Shown here piece after piece: positions 11,141 through 22,170 of a stretch of DNA of 64,000 bases; the stretch's first letter is position 1; every line of letters begins with the position of its first letter. The translations under genes were made by a program, and so were the position numbers. The notes under the pieces are model-generated. The model did not search any database. It saw only the letters and a list, made by a program, of their open reading frames with translations, and had not been told where the DNA came from. The DNA is taken from assembly GCF_030247185.1 (NCBI RefSeq), contig NC_080572.1:131852262-131916261 (forward strand). The letters run 5' to 3'. This DNA is from Malaya genurostris (Eukaryota > Arthropoda > Insecta > Diptera > Culicidae).

Positions 11141-11270
11141 AAAAAAACACACACAGACATTACTCAGCTCGATGAACTGAGTCGTATGGTATATGACACT
11201 AGGCTCTCCAGGCCAATTTTTACTAGTCGGTTTTTCAAGTAATTGCATAACGTTTTTAAATGAGAAAGGC
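11141..11270 (+). repeat. Family A, 3' end fragment (A2)
   Basis: It carries the Family A terminal block from CACACACAGACATTACTCAG through ACTGAGTCGTATGGTATATG to AATGAGAAAGGC. The 5' part is absent and it abuts the A-tail of the R1 LINE. Confidence 0.65.
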
Positions 11271-11437
11271 AGAGATCAGGTGCAAACTACACATTGTACG
11301 CATTACAAATCTATATAAACTAGACAACTCTGTTTCTTCCTCACCAGAACAAATAGTTCCTAAACGAAAAAGAAATTTATTGTTGTATTGTATTGTGTTT
11401 TAATATTTCAGCTCGATTGTTTCATGTTCAGCAATTA

Positions 11438-12353
11438 CAGGGTGATTTTTTAAGAGCTTGAGAACTTTTTTAAATAATAAAACGCATAAAATTTGCAAAA
11501 TCTCATCGGTTCTTTATTTTAAACGTTAGATTGGTACATGACATTTACTTTTTGAAGATAATTTCATTTAAATGTTGACCGCGGCTGCGTCTTAGGTGGT
11601 CCATTCGGAAAGTCCAATTTTGGGCAACTTTTTCGAGCATTTCGGCCGGAATAGCCCGAATTTCTTCGGAAATGTTGTCTTCCAAAGCTGGAATAGTTAC
11701 TGGCTTATTTCTGTAGACTTTAGACTTGACGTAGCCCCACAAAAAATAGTCTAAAGGCGTCAAATCGCATGATCTTGGTGGCCAACTTACCGGTCCATTT
11801 CTTGAGATGAATTGTTCTCCGAAGTTTTCCCTCAAAATGGCCATAGAATCGCGAGCTGTGTGGCATGTAGCGCCATCTTGTTGAAACCACATGTCAACCA
11901 AGTTCAGTTCTTCCATTTTTGGCAACAAAAAGTTTGTTAGCATCGAACGATAGCGATCGCCATTCACTGTAACGTTGCGTCCAACAGCATCTTTGAAAAA
12001 ATACGGTCCAATGATTCCACCAGCGTACAAACCACACCAAACAGTGCATTTTTCAGGATGCATGGGCAGTTCTTGAACGGCTTCTGGTTGCTCTTCACTC
12101 CAAATGCGGCAATTTTGCTTATTTACGTAGCCATTCAACCAGAAATGAGCCTCATCGCTGAACAAAATTTGTCGATAAAAAAGCGGATTTTCCGCCTAAG
12201 ACGCAGCCGCGGTCAACATTTAAATGAAATTATCTTCAAAAAGTAAATGTCATGTACCAATCTAACGTTTAAAATAAAGAACCGATGAGATTTTGCAAAT
12301 TTTATGCGTTTTATTGTTTAAAAAAGTTCTCAAGCTCTTAAAAAATCACCCTG
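11438..12353 (-). mobile_element. DD41D-type Tc1/mariner element, internally deleted, with 159-bp TIRs
   Basis: The element begins CAGGGTGATTTTTTAAG and ends with its inverse, flanked by TA (11436-11437 and 12354-12355). The inverted repeats run about 159 bp (11438-11596 and 12195-12353) and are nearly identical. The left repeat contains the last codons of the transposase, and the right repeat encodes the same tail, so TIR and coding sequence overlap. The N-terminal third of the transposase gene is missing, so this is a deletion derivative about 916 bp long. Confidence 0.85.
11545..12218 (-). pseudogene. DD41D-type transposase, N-terminally truncated
   Basis: It encodes the catalytic DDE/D domain of an IS630-Tc1-mariner transposase. 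It shows FSDEAHFWLNGYVNKQNC with the first Asp, WFQQDGATCHTA with the second, and SCDLTPLDYFLWGYVKSKVY with the third. Counting from the second Asp to the Asp of TPLD gives 41 intervening residues, the DD41D spacing associated with rosa-like elements. It ends HLNEIIFKK inside the left TIR. The HTH DNA-binding domain is deleted; the frame enters from the right TIR side with PLFYRQILFSD. It would cut and paste the element if complete, but cannot bind TIRs as it stands. Confidence 0.85.
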
Positions 12354-12469
12354 TATATGTACATGGGAAGTTCTAGTCCATGAAGGTAGACTCAGAAGCA
12401 TTTTAAAAACTTTGTATTTAATGACTCGGTGTTTGTATTTGTGATATTTTGCGCAATTTTTTCAAACTG

Positions 12470-13500
12470 GAACTGTATACTCAATGACTGGCTAAACTAT
12501 ACCTATGAACAGCCCTTTTGTTTTGAGGTGAAAATTTATATTTCCTGTTAATCAATGGGTAGATAGACCTCAATAAAATGTTGCATTTTATCACTATTTT
12601 GTCCACATGTGATCTAAAGAGAAACTTGTTATCCATGTCCAGTCGTAGATAAGCTGCCTCATTCAACCAATCTGTTCCAGAGCCATTTACTTTAATTTTG
12701 TTATTCTCAGGTGGAAAAAGTCGGAGAGATTTAATGTGGGGAAATATGACAGCTTGAGTTTTAGTTCCGTTGATGCATATTTTCCAACTGCTGAAATAAC
12801 CAACCAGTACATCCATTCCTCTCTACTTTTTGTTTACTAATGAACGAATTGCGTGGTCTTTGTAAATGAAGGAGGTGTCATCGACAAACAGTGAGAGTAC
12901 GTCTTCACCCGGAAGTGCCGGAATATCTGACGTAAAAATGTGCCAAGGATACTGCCTTGAGGAACACCAGCGGGAACATTAAATTTATTTGAGTATAAGT
13001 TAACAGAGACTTAAAACTTCTGTTTGACAGATAGTTTCTTATTATTTTTACCAGGTAGGTTGGGAAGTTGAGATGCTGTGTTTTATGAACTAAGCCATCG
13101 TACCTTCTAAACCCAAATTATTCTTCAGGAAAAATGTTTTTGGTTTCTGCAAGCTCTAACAAACGGGACAGAATTGTTTTTTCGAACATTTTGGACAGTG
13201 CAGATAGGAGACTGATCGGACGACAACTCTTCGGACAGGTGGGGTCCTATCCAGGCTTTTTTTATTTAGATTACATTGGTTACTTTCCAAATAGAGGGAA
13301 ATAAGATAAGCACCAACCATTGATTAAAAATAGATGCATGAAAATATCTGACGCTTAGGTGTATGAGTTTTATGTTAGAAATAGAGTCATCACCCGGAGC
13401 TTTCATATTTTTGACCTTTTGATGAATTTTTCCAATTCTTCTTCTGTGATTCTGTGATTAGCAGCAAATATAGAAGTTCGTGCTTGCAACTCACCCGACA
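12470..13500 (-). pseudogene. Jockey-clade LINE reverse transcriptase, decayed (Jockey-2)
   Basis: The minus strand shows LSLFVDDTSFIYKD (an altered catalytic DD box) and then SWKICINGTKTQAVIFPH. Next comes DNKFLFRSHVDKIVIKCNIL and then a YPLINRK stretch, each matching the Jockey element at 54.9-55.5 kb in order. Upstream pieces (FIKHSISTS, SCRPISLLS-like codons) are in changing frames. It would copy LINE RNA at a nicked target. The 5' portion of the same element appears to continue at 14.8-16.2 kb, separated by a plus-strand LINE fragment. Confidence 0.7.
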
Positions 13501-13574
13501 CAGTCAAAAATTGTTCATAGTCGAGACGACAAAAACAAAGACATTACAGTGCAGTGAACAATTGAGTGTACGAA

Positions 13575-14151
13575 ATGGGCAAATACGATTTAACAAAGTC
13601 TGAAACTTGGCCTACAAGACCAAACGAAATTGAAATCTTATTTAAAGAACAAATGCATCTAGACGGTAATAATGTAACAGAGATTCAACTCAACAAGGCT
13701 AACTGTGTGTATATTATGTTTAAACGTAAAAGAGATGCAATGGCATTCGCTTTAGTTAACAACGAGGTACACAGCTTTGAGTGTGATAACATTAAATACA
13801 AAATACCTGTGTACATGGTGGACAATGCCATAGAAGTACGCGTGCATGACCTCCCCCGCAGGCCAGCGATAAGTTCGTTCAGGAACATATATGTCGCAGT
13901 ACGGTGAAACCCTTTCCATCGAAAGGGAAATATGGGGAATTTTTTTCCCCGGCATCCGGAATGACGTGCAAGTGGTACGTATGCAACTACGTAAGACAAT
14001 TCCAACTTACATCATTTGTGGTCAAGGTGGGACACTGATTACCTATGATCAGGTGGTAACATGTCAGCTTTGTGAACAACCAACCAACTGTAAACCTTGC
14101 ACTAGAACAACGAAAAAGACATCTTCAACCGAAGATAAGGACAACTGTTAA
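13575..14151 (+). pseudogene. LINE ORF1 (Gag-like) fragment of another clade
   Basis: Two overlapping frames (about 13575-13907 and 13891-14151) read as one protein with a shift near 13890. The first begins MGKYDLTKSETWPTRPNEI and has an RRM-like centre; the second starts MSQYGETLSIEREIWGIFFP and ends in a Cys cluster CQLCEQPTNCKPC. The string R(F)xxMSQYGxxxSIExExWxxFFPG is common in ORF1 proteins of mosquito LINEs outside the Jockey-2 copy around it. The plus orientation inside a minus-strand Jockey relic suggests insertion. The clade was not resolved. RNA-binding role inferred from family. Confidence 0.55.
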
Positions 14152-14159
14152 GCAACGGG

Positions 14160-14800
14160 CACTAGTGAACCCAGTACTTCTGCTTCAAAAACGCTTCCAG
14201 CATCAAACCAGCAATCAATGTACTAGGCGCAGTTGCAGCAACTAGCAACTAGCATAAGACTACGAACAACAGCGAGAAAAAAACGGAAACCATCAATAAA
14301 AATACGTTTGACAACACCAATACCGACTATGCGGCTATATATGAAAAGACGAGCCACGAACAACGTGCTCCGTAATCCTCGTTGGATGAAAATGGAAACT
14401 CCTCTCTCCCAATGTAACTACGAGATCCAGTATTAAAAATAACATCCAGTAATAAAAATAACATTTGTGTTAAAAAATCTGGTCAATCGGCCACATGAGG
14501 CTTGTAAGCAAATAGGCCTGAAAAAACCCTTTTATGAAAAATAAAACAGTTTCCACAGTGGTTGAAAGTTTCGTGAGGACTGACCATGTCTTGACCGAAA
14601 CGGTGGGAACTAACAATATGTTGACCTAACCCAGCAGCTTTTTCTATCAGTGTTATGATCAAACAGTCATCCAGACGAAGTGGTGGTATCAGTTTCGGCT
14701 TGTTTTTAAGAAATTAAGACGATTTTAAAAAAGGTTTGAAATAGCTTACTGATGGTCTGTTTTTGATATCGTCCATTCTTTGCCTAATAATATAAGAGAG
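14160..14800. other. Non-coding remainder between LINE pieces
   Basis: Low-complexity and A-rich sequence follows the plus-strand ORF1 fragment (AATAAAAATAACAT repeats at about 14440), perhaps its eroded tail. From about 14640 it blends into minus-strand Jockey sequence. No independent gene was seen. Confidence 0.4.
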
Positions 14801-15660
14801 ATGATGATTTCTTTACCCTGAGTCCTGTTCTCTGGTACTGCCTTCGATTCATATTTCGTAACCTAATCAATGTTTTAGTGAAAGAACAAAGGGTGATTGA
14901 CTTATGGAATATTGGTATTTCTCTTATGTTTAGTTCACGAGCCTTGGCGATGGTACGTCCAACTTCATTTAGTTATCTGTCGATGTCCTCTGCTGATTCT
15001 GGATAGCGATCGCAGTTAATGTTGTTATCCACACTGCTGCTGAATGCTGACCAGTCGACATGATGATAATCACGCCGAGTACGTTGCTGGGTCTCAACAC
15101 CGGACCTCAACAGGATAGTAGTCAAAGCTGAGGTCTTCAATGATGACAGGATGAGAGATGTTCTCAGCAAGATTGGTGATAAACAGGTCGATGATGGAGC
15201 ACGTCCCTGATCTGGCAACATACGTTGAATTGTCCGGACTCGGGATAGTGTAGTAACCGTTTTGAAGCTTCAGCACTGTTCCATTTTGATAACTTCTGGA
15301 ATTTTCCCTGGTATGATGTCTGGCATTGATATCACCGGCGATGATGAATTTATTTCGGCCTCTTTTCAGCTTCTGCAGATCATTTCTTAGTTCTGATTGA
15401 GTTCCTTGGATCAGTAAGCACTGTCTAGGGCTGAATTTTATTCTTCCGATCGTCGTATCTAATTCAACTCCTAGCGACTCGATGAATTTCGTAATTTCGC
15501 AAACTTCACAGCCCTTCTGACTGCAATCGCAGCACCACCGCCTCTAGATTGGGTTCGATCCAGGTGAATGGTGACGTAGTTCGTTATTCAGAAGGATATG
15601 TTTGGTGACAGATGAGTTTCCGTGATAAAGCACACATCGACGTGCTGTGTTCTTACGAAG
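14800..15660 (-). pseudogene. Jockey-clade LINE endonuclease, decayed (Jockey-2)
   Basis: On the minus strand the pieces HTRENSRSYQ, PSPDNSTYVARSGTCSIIDL, FITNLAENISHPVIIEDLS and SFDYYPVEV correspond in order to the endonuclease C-terminal half of the intact-looking relative at 53.4-53.6 kb, where the equivalent is ARSGAHSILDVFIS. The final SDHFPV motif is altered to SFDYYPV. Further down, LRNMNRRQYQRTG matches LRNIYRRQYQRTG of the relative. Stops and shifts are numerous. Confidence 0.65.
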
Positions 15661-15793
15661 TCCGATAGTTCAGCTTACTTTGAACGCACTGAGCAGGCCT
15701 TCCACTTTTAATGATTCATACACCGTACTTGATAATAAACGAACCGAGCACTACTTCGTGGGGCCCAGCGCAGTTCGCAAAGCGACGGCTAAA

Positions 15794-16225
15794 TTAATCT
15801 TCAACTGTAGTTTCCTTGGTAGCATGATTCGATCTGAAGCGGTAGCAAGGGCTAATCATGTGGCAATTTCGAGCACCATGCCCGAAGTATAGACATCTCA
15901 TGCAATGAGTTAAATCTCTGCGTTTCTTGCGGTAGGGTCCCCATTTCACGATGACATGATCAATGGCCTTCAGTTCTTTAAGCTGCTTCCACGTGGTCGT
16001 ACCTCTCTTGAAGTGGATTAAGTACAATGCATCCCTGTACGTGTGTTTGTCCTCTTCTCGATGTTTCATTCGATGAATTGTTAGAGCCGGTTTTCCAAGT
16101 TCGGACAAGATGTTCATCAGTGTCAGACGATGACCTCGAGCTTGTAGTTATCTTCCGCTTTCAGTCGGAACGTCCCGAACGTTCCACTCTTTCCCAATCG
16201 TTCGCATTTACCGACATTTTCTTCA
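15794..16225 (-). pseudogene. Jockey-clade LINE ORF1 (Jockey-2)
   Basis: An ATG at about 16216 on the minus strand begins MSVNANDWERVERSGRSD, then a stop. A frame at 15794-16117 encodes HRMKHREEDKHTYRDALYLI and the knuckle CMRCLYFGHGARNCH, matching CTNCLNYGHGARNCH of the element at 52.4 kb. The protein would coat LINE RNA. The 5' start lies just downstream of a histone-type TATA box on the same strand (16319-16326). Confidence 0.7.
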
Positions 16226-16311
16226 ATTCGCACGCTTATATCATTCAAGTTTGAACTCAACCGAATTCACGACTCAAAGAAAAAACTTGGAACTGAACGA
16301 TTTTAAATAAA

Positions 16312-16500
16312 AATTTACCTTTTATACTAGTTTTATGTGGCTGACTACTTCAAACTCGTCGACCTGGCACGAAAAAGTCAAGCAAGCGTGATGAATTTTT
16401 TTCATTATTTCCAAGTTTTAGAAAACTCTGTTTTCCAGTTATTTATGGTTATCTCACGTTGTTGAAAATTCAATCACAAACTCATGATCATATTTCCAAT
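16312..16500 (-). repeat. Family C promoter fragment (copy 3)
   Basis: Read on the minus strand it parallels 4560-4690: a degraded block with GTTATTTATGG/TTATCTCACGTTG words, TTGACTTTTTCGTG, and then TATAAAAGGTAAA. An initiator-like TTCAGTT lies 30 bases after the TATA start (16297-16291). Immediately beyond is Jockey-2 sequence. Confidence 0.5.
16319..16326 (-). promoter_or_regulatory. TATA box upstream of Jockey-2
   Basis: TATAAAAG on the minus strand within the Family C promoter block, with TTCAGTT at the expected transcription start 30 bases downstream. Confidence 0.45.
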
Positions 16501-16515
16501 AGCTTGTAGAAAAAC

Positions 16516-17612
16516 CTGTTTTAATCCACCTAGTGCTATAAGGACGCCTTTCTCATATATAATACTGTGGTATTCTATAGCAAATGTTTTTCTTCGATTT
16601 TGAAAGAAACCAAGGGATTGTTTGTGCATTAACTAGTATAGAATAGATATTGAAACAGTTCGGTTCGGCCATCAACTAGAAAACGATGTGGGTTCACTAT
16701 TATATGTACTTCCAGCACCGGAACCCGAGATCCAGTATAATCGAAGTCGGTTCGTACGGCCACCAACTAACATGACAATCAAACTCTACTAATTTTATTT
16801 AAATTTTGAAGATTTTTCACGATTTTGCCATCGTACTTTGAACGATGATTCAAATTTTTGTTGTATCCGAAAATATGCAGCAATTTTTGGTAGGACCATA
16901 AGACATTTCATTCGACCCTAAGAATGCGAATAACGGTTTTGAGTTAAGTTTACAAAATTTTCTATGGTTTTTGTTAAACCGGTTTAAGTGACGGTGTACA
17001 ATATTTAACACAATTTACCCTATAACTCCGGAAGGGGAAGTCGGATCCGGATGAAATTCAGGAATTCCGTATTGGACCGTGAGACATTTCATTTGAATTT
17101 AAGTTTGTGGAAATCTGTCAAACCATCGCTGAGAAAAGTGAGTGGGATCCATTTTGGAATATATGACCACTATTTCCGGTGCTTTCGGAACCGGAGACCT
17201 GTAAAAAGGATAGCCGGAATCGGTTTGTTTAGTTACCTACTGATACTGATTCATATTGGAATATATGACCACTATTTCTGATGCGTTCGGAACCGGAGGT
17301 AACCAGGATAACCGGAATCGGTTTGTTTAGTTGCCTACTGATAATGACTATCGATTCGTGTAGTTTAGAGAAGAGTTTAGATTTTTTTACGGTTTTTGTT
17401 TCGCCGGGTTAAGTGACGGTATACAATATTTAGCACACTTTACCCTATATTTCCGGAACCGGAAGTCGAATCCGGATGAAATTTAGGAACCGTTAGACCT
17501 TTCAATTAAATCTAGGTTTGTTAAAATCGGTTCAGTCATCTCCGATAAAACCAAGTGAGATTATTTAACTCATACACGCACATATACACATACATGCACA
17601 CTCACACACGTA
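16516..17612 (+). repeat. Family A element, 3'-truncated (A3)
   Basis: It starts CTGTTTTAATCCACC after AAAAAC, carries two to three internal modules (GACGGTGTACAATATTTAAC at about 16990 and a second at about 17415) and reaches the CA-rich stretch at about 17580. There it is cut by a 5'-truncated R1 LINE. Confidence 0.65.
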
Positions 17613-18600
17613 CGGGTATTGCTCTACGGAACCGAGGAAGGTTTACGTAGTACTTCTATCACGGCCGGAGTACAACAGGGATCCATCCTGGGCTCGCTCC
17701 TGTGACGTATAATGTGCGATGGCGTACTGAGGTTGAGGCTCCCCACGGGCGTCAAGATAGTCGGGTCATCATCACGCTAGAAGTCTACGGAGAGTCCATC
17801 GAAGAGGTTGAACTGAGTGCATCACACTAGATCAGAATGGTTGCGTAGCAGGAAACTGCAACTAGCGCATCATAAAACAGAGATGAGTTTGGTAAACAAC
17901 AAGAAATCAGAGCAAGAGGCGTCGACACATGCTGGTGTTTACATGATCCCCTCCAAGAGATCATTGAAGCAATTGGGTGTGATGCTTGACGACAAGCTCA
18001 GTTTCGGCAAGCACGTGGAATATGCCTGTAAACGTGCTTCAATGGCGATTGCAGCGCTCTCGCGAATGATGGCCAATAGCTCGCCGATGCGTAGTAACAA
18101 ACGCAGGTTACTGGCAGAAGTGGCAGTTTCGATCCTCAGATACAGCAGCCCGGTATGGGTGTCGCACTCCGAGTGGAACGCAATGCAAAATTGCTGGAGA
18201 GCACGCACAGACTGATGTGTCTTCGCGTGATCAGTACGTACCGTACGGTATCTGAAGATACAGCCTGCGCGGAGGCTTGCATGAAGCCCATTGGACTTCT
18301 CATCAAGGAGAACGCTGAGTGCTGCCTCCCTACAGGAGTGGCAAAGGAAATGGGACAGCTCAACTAAGAGCAGGTGGACACATCGGCTCATTCCAAGAGT
18401 CTCCGGATGGATCGATAGACCCCACGGCAACATCCTCCTGGTCGATCTTCTGTAGCGGAACGAGTGGCTTAAAATCGAGAGATAAATGGTCCAAAAGTAG
18501 GATAACGACGCAGACGTCCATGGCGATGCATAAGTCCTGGAAGGGTGCTTTGAGAACCGATAGCCTTCAACCCCGAAGTCCTACCTAACGGTAGCTCCAG
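17613..18600 (+). pseudogene. R1-clade LINE ORF2 C-terminal half, 5'-truncated
   Basis: It begins inside the RT domain (VLLYGTEEGL, ITAGVQQGSILGSLL) with frames changing several times. A long frame at 17817-18215 encodes WLRSRKLQLAHHKTEMSLVN, LKQLGVMLDDKLSFGKHVEY and MAIAALSRMMANSSPMRS. Another continues VERNAKLLESTHRLMCLRVI. These are the thumb and connection regions of R1 ORF2. The catalytic Asp box region is degraded. The 3' UTR is interrupted at 18600 by an RTE-like LINE and resumes at 21375. Confidence 0.75.
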
Positions 18601-18954
18601 TGGTAGTGTAGCCTGGGCACTGTTGTCCTTCTGACATCAGCTAGAGTGAGGGGGTGCGACCTACGGGGCCTGCCTAGGATGTGGTGGAGTTTGGCAGTGG
18701 GCTCTGTTAAATCTCTATAAAAAGCTGCATGTGTCCGCAAGCAGGCCTCAAGAATGCGACCGTGTGCCGCTCGAAGCGCATTAGCCCAGTCCTGATGTGG
18801 TGTGGGACTCTAAACAAATCTGACGCCACTGATCAAGCGACTATTCATCAAGGAGTTGCGGCTCAAACAGCGTCTGTCCTGGCATCCAGCGGCTGAATAA
18901 GAAATGCTTTTCCCCGGAAGCTATACCTAAGACGGCACCCCCGTCCCGGAGGAT

Positions 18955-19480
18955 AGGGAACCTTACGCGCCAACCAATGCTGCCGACCTGCAAGACAAAG
19001 AGAACTTCTACAGTCAACTCAATGCCACCCTAGATAGAATTCCGAAGGGCGCCATCATGATCTGTATGGGCGACTTCAACGCGAAGATCGGATCCGATAA
19101 CTCGAACTATGAGCGCATTATGGGGCGCCATGGTCTCGGAGAAATGAGTTAAAACGGAGAGCTGTTTGCAGAATTCTGTGGCAAAAACAACATGTTGATC
19201 TGGGGATCGCTCTTCCCCATCGACCGGTTCACAAGGTCACGTGGGTTTCCCGTGACGGCTTTACCGAAAGTCAAATTGATCACATCTGCATCAGCCGAAA
19301 GTGGAAACGGAGCCTTCTTGATGTGCGGAATAAACGTAGCGCCGATATCGCGTCTGACCACCACCTCATCTTCGGCGAAATACGCCTGCGTGTTGCGCGT
19401 ATTCGTTGACAAGAGGAGAGAGTTATACGGCGGTTTAACACACGCCGACTGGATGATAGCACAGTGAGATGGTCTTTTAC
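18955..19480 (+). pseudogene. RTE-like LINE endonuclease domain
   Basis: Frames carry APTNAADLQDKENFYSQL and AIMICMGDFNAKIGSDNSNY, then a stop, then pieces corresponding to IDHICISRKWK and SDHHLIFGEIRLRVARI in shifted frames. GDFNAK, the DH pair and SDHHL are the usual AP-endonuclease catalytic landmarks, and the wording is like BovB/RTE endonucleases. It would nick target DNA. At least three breaks are present. Confidence 0.75.
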
Positions 19481-19989
19481 TGTGGAACTGCAGACTTGTG
19501 CTGCAGACATTCCGGAAGGCGGCAGCGTGGAAGACCAATAGACTGCCATCAAGAATGCCTTCATCGTCACCAGCAAGAATAATCTGGAATAATGGATCAC
19601 TGATGAGACCTGGACGAAAATAGAGGAGCGAAGGGAGCCAAAGCCACAATACAGCGATCCAAAACCCGAGGAGCCATATATTCGGCCCGTCAATGATACT
19701 CGGCTCTGGAGAAGGAAGTAAACGGGACAAGCGAACGTGGGCGAACTGCCTCGCCGATGAAGGAGAGAAGGCCGCTGCAACCGCGGACATTCGTCTCCTC
19801 TACGATATCTCACGACGCCTAAGTGGGGTGAAGATGAATGCGACAATGCCTGTGAAAGATGCCATTGGACAACTGCTAACCGACCCAACTGATCAACTTA
19901 AACGCTGGTTCGAGCACTTCGAACAACTTTTCCAAGTGCCAGCAGGCCACCATCACCTCGGCATGACCTGCCTAGGGTCAGGCGTATCA

Positions 19990-21287
19990 CACGCGTGAAT
20001 ACCAAGGCACCGTCTTTGCTGGAGATACAAACGGCCATTCAAAGCATGAAATCGATCAAAGCCACAGGGGTCGATCGCATATCAGCCGAGATGCTCAAAG
20101 CAGACCCCATGACATCTGCTCAACTGTTGCACAATTTATTTCATAATATCTGGGACACCGCAACTTTTCCGATCGACTGGATGCAGGGTACCTTAGTAAA
20201 GGTGCCCAAAAAGGGCGACCGATGCGATAATTGGCGAGGCATTATGTTGCTGTGTACCGTTCTAAAAGTTCTATGCAAAGTGATCCTATCCCGGATCCAG
20301 AAGAAGATCGATGCGACTCTCCGACGACAGCAGGCTCGATTCCGTGCCGGAAGATCCTGTGCGGACCATATCGTCACGCTCCGTATCATCCTGGAGCAAG
20401 TCAATGAATTCCAAGAGTCCCTTTATTTGGTTTTCATTGACTACGAAAAAGCTTTCGACCGTCTCAATCACGAAAATATGTGGGACGCCCTGAGACGCAA
20501 GGAAGTACCTGAGAATATCATCGCCCTCATCGAAGCGCAGTACGAGGCCTTCTTATGCAGAGTTCTGCACAACGGGGTCGTAGTTGGCGTAGCTGGCGTG
20601 AGGCAATGATGTATTCTATCACCGCTACTATTCCTCATCGTAATCGATGAGATCCTGGTAGGTGCAATTGACCGTGAACCAAACCGTGAGCTGCTATGGC
20701 ATCCCATAACTATGGAGAATATGAACGACCTCGAATTGGCTGATGACGTTGCACTCCTAACTCAACGGCGCTCTGACATGCAGAGTAAACTTGACGATCT
20801 TGATGAACGCTCCTCATCGGCAGGCTTAGCAATCAATGTCAACAAAACAAAATCGTTGGATGTGAACACGGTGACCCCTCCCACCTTTACAGTAACAGGG
20901 CAATCAGTGGAGAATGTTGGAAGCTTCCAATATCTTGGCAGCCAAATGGTGTCAGACGGCGGTACCAAGAGTGACATAGGTGCAAGGATCAAGAAGGCAA
21001 GGGCTGCCTTTCCGAGTTTAAGAAACATCTGGAAAAACAGGCAGATAAGTGAACGCACCAAAATCCGAATATTCAACTCTAATGTAAAATCTGTGCTGCT
21101 ATACGCTAGTGAAACATGGTGTGCATCAGTGGATAACACTCAACGGCTGCAGGTGTTCATCAATAGGTGCCTGCCGAACATAATTCGAGCGTGGTGGCCC
21201 CAAAACTGGATCTCAAACACCGAGCTCCGTCGCCGGTGCCACCAGAAGTCGATAGCAACTGAAATTCGGGAACGAAAGTGGGGCTGA
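19990..21287 (+). pseudogene. RTE-like LINE reverse transcriptase and C-terminal domain
   Basis: The frame at 19995-20609 encodes IKATGVDRISAEMLK, LVKVPKKGDRCDNWRGIMLL, QARFRAGRSCADHIVTLRII and LYLVFIDYEKAFDRLNHENM, ending VAGVRQ at a TGA. The same frame continues beyond the stop with CILSPLLFLIVIDEIL. The frame at 20712-21287 has ELADDVALLTQ (catalytic DD), SVENVGSFQYLGSQM and FNSNVKSVLLYASETW. The broken RQ-stop-C position is where RQGC is expected, so a single nonsense change disables it. Otherwise the RT core is well kept. Confidence 0.85.
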
Positions 21288-21374
21288 GCGGAAACGAAAT
21301 CTGCAGACAAGCATTAGACTGGAACCCAGCAGAACATCGCAGGAGCCTTAAGTAAAGTAAGTAAGTAGCTCCAG

Positions 21375-21490
21375 GGAGTTAGGGTTGGAGATCCAAGGTG
21401 TTTTAGTGGGTAGTTCTAATTATACAGTGGTAGTTTTGTGGAGTGACCCACACTCTGTGAGTAAATGCATTTCACCTTGTAAAAAAAACA
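21375..21490 (+). mobile_element. R1-clade LINE 3' terminus after the RTE insertion
   Basis: It resumes the R1 3' UTR (GGAGTTAGGGTTGGAGATCC, TGTTTTAGT) and ends TAAATGCATTTCACCTTG plus an A-tail, the same end as at 22140-22170 and, inverted, at 61356-61460. Confidence 0.7.
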
Positions 21491-21496
21491 AAAAAT

Positions 21497-22170
21497 AAGA
21501 GTCTCGGGATGGATCGATAGACCCCACAGCGAAGTAAACTTTGACCTGACGCAGTTCCTCACAGGTCACGGTTGTTTTAGGTGGTACCTCCATAGGTTCG
21601 GCCACTCGGCATCTCCTGCTTGCCCTGGCTGCCCAAATGAGCTTGAGACGGCAGAACACGTCCTGTTTGCCTGTCCCCGCTTTGCGACACAAAGGAATGG
21701 TCTACTGAATGTATGTGGAAGAGAAACTACATTAGAGAACCTAGTCCAGAGGATGTACCTATCACAGCGAGAAGAACTGAAACGCCGTGACGTCCGCGAT
21801 CTCCCAGATAGCGGGCATCTTGCAGCGGAATTGGAGCAAAGAACCACAGGCAGCGCGACCGCCAGCCGCTGAAGAGGGATCAACGAACAAGCGTCGGTTC
21901 GGGAATACTTTCCGTTATCGGGGAACTCTCCGTCGGTGTAGTCTAAATCCTTCGCCGGGGATTAGATGAGAAGACTACGACGTAGACCAGCTCTGGATCG
22001 TCAAGGCGCCAGCGAACCGGAAGTCATCCTCCAACTGGAATCACTGGCCGACTAAGGCATCCTGCCGTTCGAACCGTTCACAGATTTCGTGAGCGTCGGT
22101 CCCTGGGAATTAGCCGGTAGTCCTGTGGAGAATCCCACACTCTGTGCATAAATGCATTTCACTTTGTAAA
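21497..22170 (+). pseudogene. R1-clade LINE ORF2 C-terminus and 3' UTR, second tandem copy
   Basis: It starts just after the preceding A-tail and encodes the R1 C-terminal zinc-finger region in shifting frames: GCFRWYLHRFGH, then PACPGCPNELETAEHVLFAC (CCHC) and RFATQRNGLL. Next comes a helical tail (LVQRMYLSQREELKRRDVRD). The 3' UTR from about 21880 shares the GGGGAACTCTCCGTCGGTG words of other copies and ends TTTCACTTTGTAAAAAAA. It is 5'-truncated, as LINE copies usually are. Confidence 0.75.

Larger units (their letters stand above)
18601..21364 (+). mobile_element. RTE-like LINE inserted in an R1 LINE 3' UTR
   Basis: A 10-bp direct repeat GTAGCTCCAG brackets it (18591-18600 and 21365-21374), and R1 3' UTR sequence continues on both sides. 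It ends with a (GTAA)n-type simple tail. The coding order is an endonuclease, then a reverse transcriptase, then a C-terminal domain, in one degraded ORF. The 5' 250 bp resembles, in part, the 5' region of the second RTE-like element near 46.8 kb (words AAACAGCGTCTGT and GGGACTCTAAACA). Confidence 0.8.
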
